64,000 nucleotides of DNA from Ophiura sarsii (lineage: Eukaryota; Echinodermata; Ophiuroidea; Amphilepidida; Ophiuridae), in the NCBI GenBank assembly GCA_035610835.1, contig CM069448.1:4527607-4591606 (forward strand), given 5' to 3'. The notes beneath the pieces were generated by a model. It searched no databases. It saw only the letters and a list, made by a program, of their open reading frames with translations, and was not told the origin of the DNA. Positions 59,672-64,000 of this stretch are shown piece after piece. The stretch's first letter is position 1. Each line of letters opens with the position of its first letter. Position numbers and translations under genes: made by a program.

Positions 59672-60798
59672 TGAGCGTGTTTCTGCTGGGACACTGCAAA
59701 AAGTTAGCGCTAATAAACGCTAAGTTTTTAATCCCCCCTGTTTCTATTCGCGAAAAGTTACCACTAAGTTTATCGATCCTAGTCGATGGGCCACGACATG
59801 TGCCCTTTTGTAATCCCAAACAATGCCACCGCACCTGAAAAAGATTGCTTCACAATAATGTGTACAGGCTGTAACAAAAAAGGTTATACAGTTTTCAAAA
59901 AAATATTAAAAATATCTCCCGTAGAATTTCTGTTTCGAGTTTTAATGGCCTGCAAGGGGAATTTTCTTAGCTTTTGAATCAGCTTTGTTTCATGACAATC
60001 GATGGTCGGTAAGCAAAAATATGATCAATTGTCTAAAGTAGTCATGAAATCACCTGGGCCACTTTGGTTTAATCAATGGTAAAATCACTGGGATGAATAT
60101 GAATGGAATCGAACCAGGAACATAGCAGCAGAGCGCTCTTGTTAGACAACAATGGTTCGTTTCAAGTGGTTAAAAGTATTACAAAGAAGATTAGGTCTTT
60201 ACAAATATTATTTATTTATTTTATGAATTTATTTATTCAAATGAAATAAAACTATTTGAAAAAAGAATTATATTGTTCTCTCTAATGTTCCTTGCATGAT
60301 ACCCTAACCATTTAATTTATACAAGCAAGATTGTATGATATTATTGTGAAAGTGGCCCAACCCGATTTCTAGACGACTTAGTAGATTGATCATAACTTTT
60401 AAACGCAAGTAGTTAAAAAGACCAAATAAAATGATTCTGGTAGCCAAAACGGTACTTAACACAGAGTGTAAGAGATTTTGACATTGCATGATTTTAACAT
60501 TAAATTAAAAATAAAATTGCGATTGTATAACTTTTTTTGTTACAGTCTGTATAACCCAGCGTGACACAGTTCACGGCGCAAACCGCTAAGAATCACCTTT
60601 CTGTTTCTGCTGGGTTTATTGCCGATTATTGCCGGTTATTGCTGGTTCCAAACCTGCTTTGTGAAGGTTTTTGGGATTACCAAAAATACCGATTATTGCC
60701 CGGTTCTGCCTGTTTCTACTGGGCAAATTTAGCGTTTATTAGCAGTAACTTTGCCCAGCAGAAACACGATCTTTGTGCCCCAGCAGAAACACGCTCAA
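59672..60798. mobile_element. Outer foldback enclosing another foldback
   Basis: GAGCGTGTTTCTGCTGGG (about 59670) pairs with CCCAGCAGAAACACGCTC (about 60780). TTAGCGTTTATTAGCG-type sequence lies next to both. It encloses the separate TA-flanked element at 59865-60549, a nested insertion. Confidence 0.6.
59865..60549. mobile_element. TA-flanked foldback element G, 685 bp
   Basis: The left end CAGGCTGTAACAAAAAAGG and the right end, complement of CAGACTGTAACAAAAAAAG, are flanked by TA (59863-59864, 60550-60551). Arms of about 200 bp are only partly alike. Inner GGGCCACTTTGG matches element D at 54366. Confidence 0.8.
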
Positions 60799-61849
60799 TG
60801 TGTGTGATGTTATGAATCGCAGCAAATCATCAGTAGTTCCCTGTTCAATGTATCCACACATGTTTACATTGCTGTCGATAGCACCAGAATGTACGATGCA
60901 TGTCAATGACATCCCATGTCTTTGACTGAAATTTTGTCAAAATATCCACAAAGAATTCGCTAGTGACACGGCTGTTTGATCCCACATAATGTGTCCGTTT
61001 TATTCTGAGAACACCGTAACTTGCTGGCCCAGTTCTGATTCAAATACCTGAATATACTGGCCATCTTTTGCAGAAATGTCAGAAAATGTGTTGATGCCAG
61101 CGCAGTTCTGAGAAATAGAACTTTGAATATTATTATTTACTATAATAGCGCCCTCATCGGCCATATTTCCTATAGAGTTACATGAAAAATATGTATCAAG
61201 TAGAAAATGCCGATCATTTAAAAAGGGCTCGAACAATTTTCTTGACATTTTCACCGTATACTCGTATTCATTAGCACTACCTAAATCAGGTCAAACCAAA
61301 AAAAAGGCCAATAATCTTTTTTTATCCCATAATTTTAATTAAAAAGCGGACAGTCAAACAGCCGTGGTGAAATGTCACGTGTAATCCGATGATCACTGTG
61401 TCAAATGGATAAAAAAAAATGAGTCCTGAACCCCCATCGAAATGACCGCAACATGATATTCCATGGTGTGTTTTATCATTTCCAAAGGAGCGTAATGCAG
61501 TTATCATGGAGTTACATATTCCCTTCGCTAGCGAGTTCTGAAGGACCATTATATGGATTTGAATGAGAATCAGCCCATGATGAATGTTTGTAATTTCTCT
61601 AAAATAAATTCACATGATTCTGCCAGGAGCATTTCAATAAAGTTTGGTATAGACCTATAACTGTGTTTGTATTCAGTGTCATTCAGAGTTTATTTTATTA
61701 CAAAAATCTTAGGCCTAAACCAGAGAACCAAACAATGTGTATGTTTAATAGCTGCTACCATATTGCTTTGTATTCAAAGATAACATTACCCATGTTATCT
61801 GCTTACTCAAAATCCTTTGGATATATGATAAGATTTGGATTAGTTCACC
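60799..61849 (-). other. Intron-like DNA with a conserved block of unknown meaning
   Basis: 61480-61555 (TCATTTCCAAAGGAGCG, GGAGTTACAT, CGCTAGCGAGTTCTGAA) resembles 62950-63025 in the intron after TSP1 exon b. It therefore belongs to the same duplicated unit. Open frames at 61000-61254 and 61322-61549 (minus) contain no domain that I recognise. Confidence 0.4.
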
Positions 61850-62006
61850 CCCAACCCCAACCCCCCCCCCCCAACCCCAACCCCCCCCCCCAACCCCAAC
61901 CCCAACCCCCCCCCCCCCAACCCCAACCCCCCCCCCCCCAACCCCAACCCCAACCCCCCCCCCCCCCAACCCCAACCCCCCAACCCCCCAACCCCACCCC
62001 ACCCCC
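61850..62006 (+). repeat. C-rich array of CCCCAA-type units
   Basis: AACCCCAACCCC blocks alternate with C runs of 9-15 nt. The complementary strand is GGGGTTGGGG-like and could form G-quadruplexes. It lies in the intron downstream of TSP1 exon a. Confidence 0.95.
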
Positions 62007-62243
62007 GTGTACCAACATGCATGCAACTTTGCACATAGGTATTATTTAGATAATAATATAATAATGTTTAACATAATAAAGTATATGGATATTCCTTTTT
62101 GGTATATAACTAATAACAAAGTTAATGTATCAGATTAACCTCTCATTATTTTTTTGTTGATATATGAATTAATTTAAAATCATTTTTGGGAGCCCTTGTG
62201 CTGATTCCCATTCGAATCCATAGAGGTCCTTTATTTAGCTTAC

Positions 62244-62411
62244 GGCATAGGTCAGTATTGCAGTCTCGCGTCTCGGTTACGGCGTTACCGAAGCATTTCC
62301 CCTCCTCAGCTGTGGTATTGTCTGGATATACACACGATTGCGTGCGTGTTTGTGTACCGCCATCACATGTAACGCTACATATACCCCACTCATTGATGTA
62401 CGTCCATTTCG
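62244..62411 (-). CDS. Exon: TSP1 domain a
   Basis: On the minus strand, a 168-nt exon after TATCGTAG and before GTAAGC, phase 1-1. It encodes KWTYINEWGICSVTCDGGTQ, TRTQSCVYPDNTTAEE and KCFGNAVTETRDCNTDLC. This is a standard TSP1 repeat: W..(W)G.CSVTC.GG.Q.R...C, then C.G...ET..C....C, with all six Cys. TSP1 repeats bind glycans and matrix proteins and occur in secreted or membrane proteins. It is almost identical to exon b 796 bp away. Confidence 0.93.
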
Positions 62412-63039
62412 CTACGATAGAAAGAAAGAACAGAAGGTTGGTGGATAGATTTGTATAATCAGTAAAAGCCGTTTACGTATCAACTATTTTAATGCCTTAA
62501 CACTATAACTCATGAATCCTAATAGTCCTACTGTACCAACCTACCATTCACACTCATTTCGTGCACAATTGAAAAGTGTCTATTTTAAGGTAAACTCAAA
62601 TCTAATTTATACACAATCGAAGGCATATAAAAATGTGACATTTTGTGGCAAATTTTCAAAAAGGTATTCCAAGGAATCTTGATATATTTGGATTTTCAAA
62701 ACAATAAGTATATCATACAAGAATTTAGAGATGTATGCATATATGATACAAATCAATGGTTACCATAGTGATGATAAGTGCAATGTACTTTTGTCAAACA
62801 TAGTGACACATATATATTATAAAGTATGATACAACTGGTATTAGGCATCAGTAACATTTCTTAGTATATAGGTTTACAAAACAGACCTTTTATCACGTAC
62901 ATTAATAATCTATTTCCTACCAGGGTGTGTTTTTGTATATCTTTAAATGTGTGTGCTATCATTTCCATAGGTGCGCAATTCAGTTACCAGGGAGTTACAT
63001 TATTACCTCGCTGGCGAATACTGAATATACTGTACTTAC
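62412..63039 (-). other. Intron, part of a 796-bp tandem duplication
   Basis: 62412-62830 matches 63208-63640 closely (GTTTACGTATCAACTATTTT, AACTCAAATCTAATTTATAC and so on). The repeat unit therefore holds the TSP1 exon plus upstream intron. Confidence 0.85.
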
Positions 63040-63207
63040 GACATCGCTCAGTATTGCAGTCTCGCGTCTCGGTTACGGCGTTACCGAAGCATTTCCCCTC
63101 CTCAGCTGTGGTATTGTCTGGATATACACACGATTGCGTGCGAGTTTGTATACCGCCATCACATGTAACGCTACATATACCCCACTCATTGATGTACGTC
63201 CATTTAG
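63040..63207 (-). CDS. Exon: TSP1 domain b
   Basis: On the minus strand, a 168-nt exon after TATCATAG and before GTAAGT, phase 1-1. It has the same residues as exon a except GGIQ for GGTQ and NTERC for NTDLC. All six Cys and the WxxWG core are kept. Together with exon a and the diverged exon at 58.9 kb it gives at least three TSP1 repeats upstream of the FReD exon at 55.5 kb on the same strand, all in compatible phase. Confidence 0.93.
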
Positions 63208-64000
63208 CTATGATAGAAAGAAAGAACAGAAGGTTGGTGGATAGATTTGTATAACTTCAGTAAAAGCCATTTACGTATCAACTATTTTAATGCCTTAAAA
63301 CTGTAAACTCATGAATCATAATACTAATAGTCATGCTGTACCAACCTACCATTCACACTCATTTCGTTCACAATTGAAAAGTGTCTATTTTAAGGTAAAC
63401 TCAAATCTAATTTATACACAATCGAAGGCATATAAAAATGTGACATTTTGTGGCAAATTTTCAAAAAGGTATTCCAAGGAATCTTGATATATTTGGATTT
63501 TCAAAACAATAAGTATATCATACAAGAATTTAGAGATTTATGCATATATGATACAAATCAATGGTTACCATAGTAATGATAAGTGCAATGTACTTTTGTC
63601 AAACATAGTGACACATATTATAAAGTGTGATATAACAACTGGAGCTGTGTGCACCTCATAGGTTGCCCCTCCTGAGAAAATTGCCTTATTGCAGGATTGA
63701 ACCATCTTTATTCCTGTATCTATATGCAAAACTTCAGTACTAGTACCAGAGGATCTACTGGACACAGTTGGAAGATATCTGAGTGTTCCATCCAGCAGAA
63801 ATAACAGGAAAGTGACTTGTGTTTTTATTGCAATTCTGTACTTTCAACTATAACTGTACATGGCTACTATACAGGGAGACAGTATTAGCATATGGTTAAT
63901 ACCACTTTTAACCTTAACCATGCTGTTAGATAGACACTGGTTTAGTGTCACTTCACTAATTCTGCCATCAATCTTTCTAACTGAAGTGCACCGTAATCAA
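63208..64000 (-). other. Upstream intron, continues past the window
   Basis: 63208-63640 is the second copy of the duplicated intron. The last 350 bases show no exon. The 5' end of the TSP1-FReD gene lies outside the window. Confidence 0.5.

Noticed and set aside
61850..62006. Interstitial telomere
   Set aside because: Animal telomeres are TTAGGG; this C-rich array has variable C runs and no TTAGGG units.
61745..62049. Pro/Gln- and Gly/Trp-rich frames
   Set aside because: Translations of the CCCCAA-type array.

Overview
The window is nuclear DNA of an invertebrate animal, most likely an echinoderm or another invertebrate deuterostome. The evidence is indirect: split genes with GT-AG introns, extracellular HYR, fibrinogen-like, TSP1 and PAN modules on phase 1-1 exons, RTE-like, CR1/L2-like and Penelope-like retroelements, and dense hAT and foldback repeats. 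The species cannot be named from the sequence. About a tenth or less is host coding sequence; the rest is repeats and intron or intergenic DNA. There is one assembly gap of 100 Ns at 55268-55367.

Layout. 1-8 kb: a decayed RTE-like fragment, a signal-peptide first exon (3548-3590), a tRNA-derived SINE and a diverged ~100-bp satellite split by an unclassified DNA transposon that itself holds a TTAA-flanked palindrome. 9-15.4 kb: a TA-flanked foldback element, a decayed copy of the signal-peptide exon with its upstream region, another RTE-like fragment and a small hAT element. 16.5-28 kb: the main gene, on the plus strand, preceded by a hAT element containing a 225-bp satellite. Its exons give an unassigned Cys-containing module, five HYR domains and a complete three-exon fibrinogen-like domain ending at a stop at 27993. 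28-34.3 kb: hAT element, CR1/L2-like fragments and a long (TTG)n tail. 34.7-42.2 kb: a foldback element, then a second foldback that carries an almost intact RTE-like ORF. 42-48 kb: gene-poor DNA with very long G runs. 47.8-50.4 kb: a 1-kb array of evolving 7-bp repeats followed by a Penelope-like fragment with GIY-YIG endonuclease and a hammerhead-like remnant. 50.8-51.5 kb: a two-exon start of a secreted PAN/Apple protein. 52.8-64 kb: minus-strand exons of a second fibrinogen-like gene (three TSP1 exons, one FReD exon) among foldback elements.

The host genes look like one family of secreted, lectin-like proteins in which the fibrinogen-like domain is kept while the upstream module changes (HYR on one strand, TSP1 on the other, PAN nearby). 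The FReD first exon is present twice in opposite orientation and differs only at four synonymous sites. All domain exons start and end in phase 1, apart from the first FReD junction, which suits exon shuffling and tandem duplication. A role in recognition or immunity is a family-based inference, not something the sequence proves.
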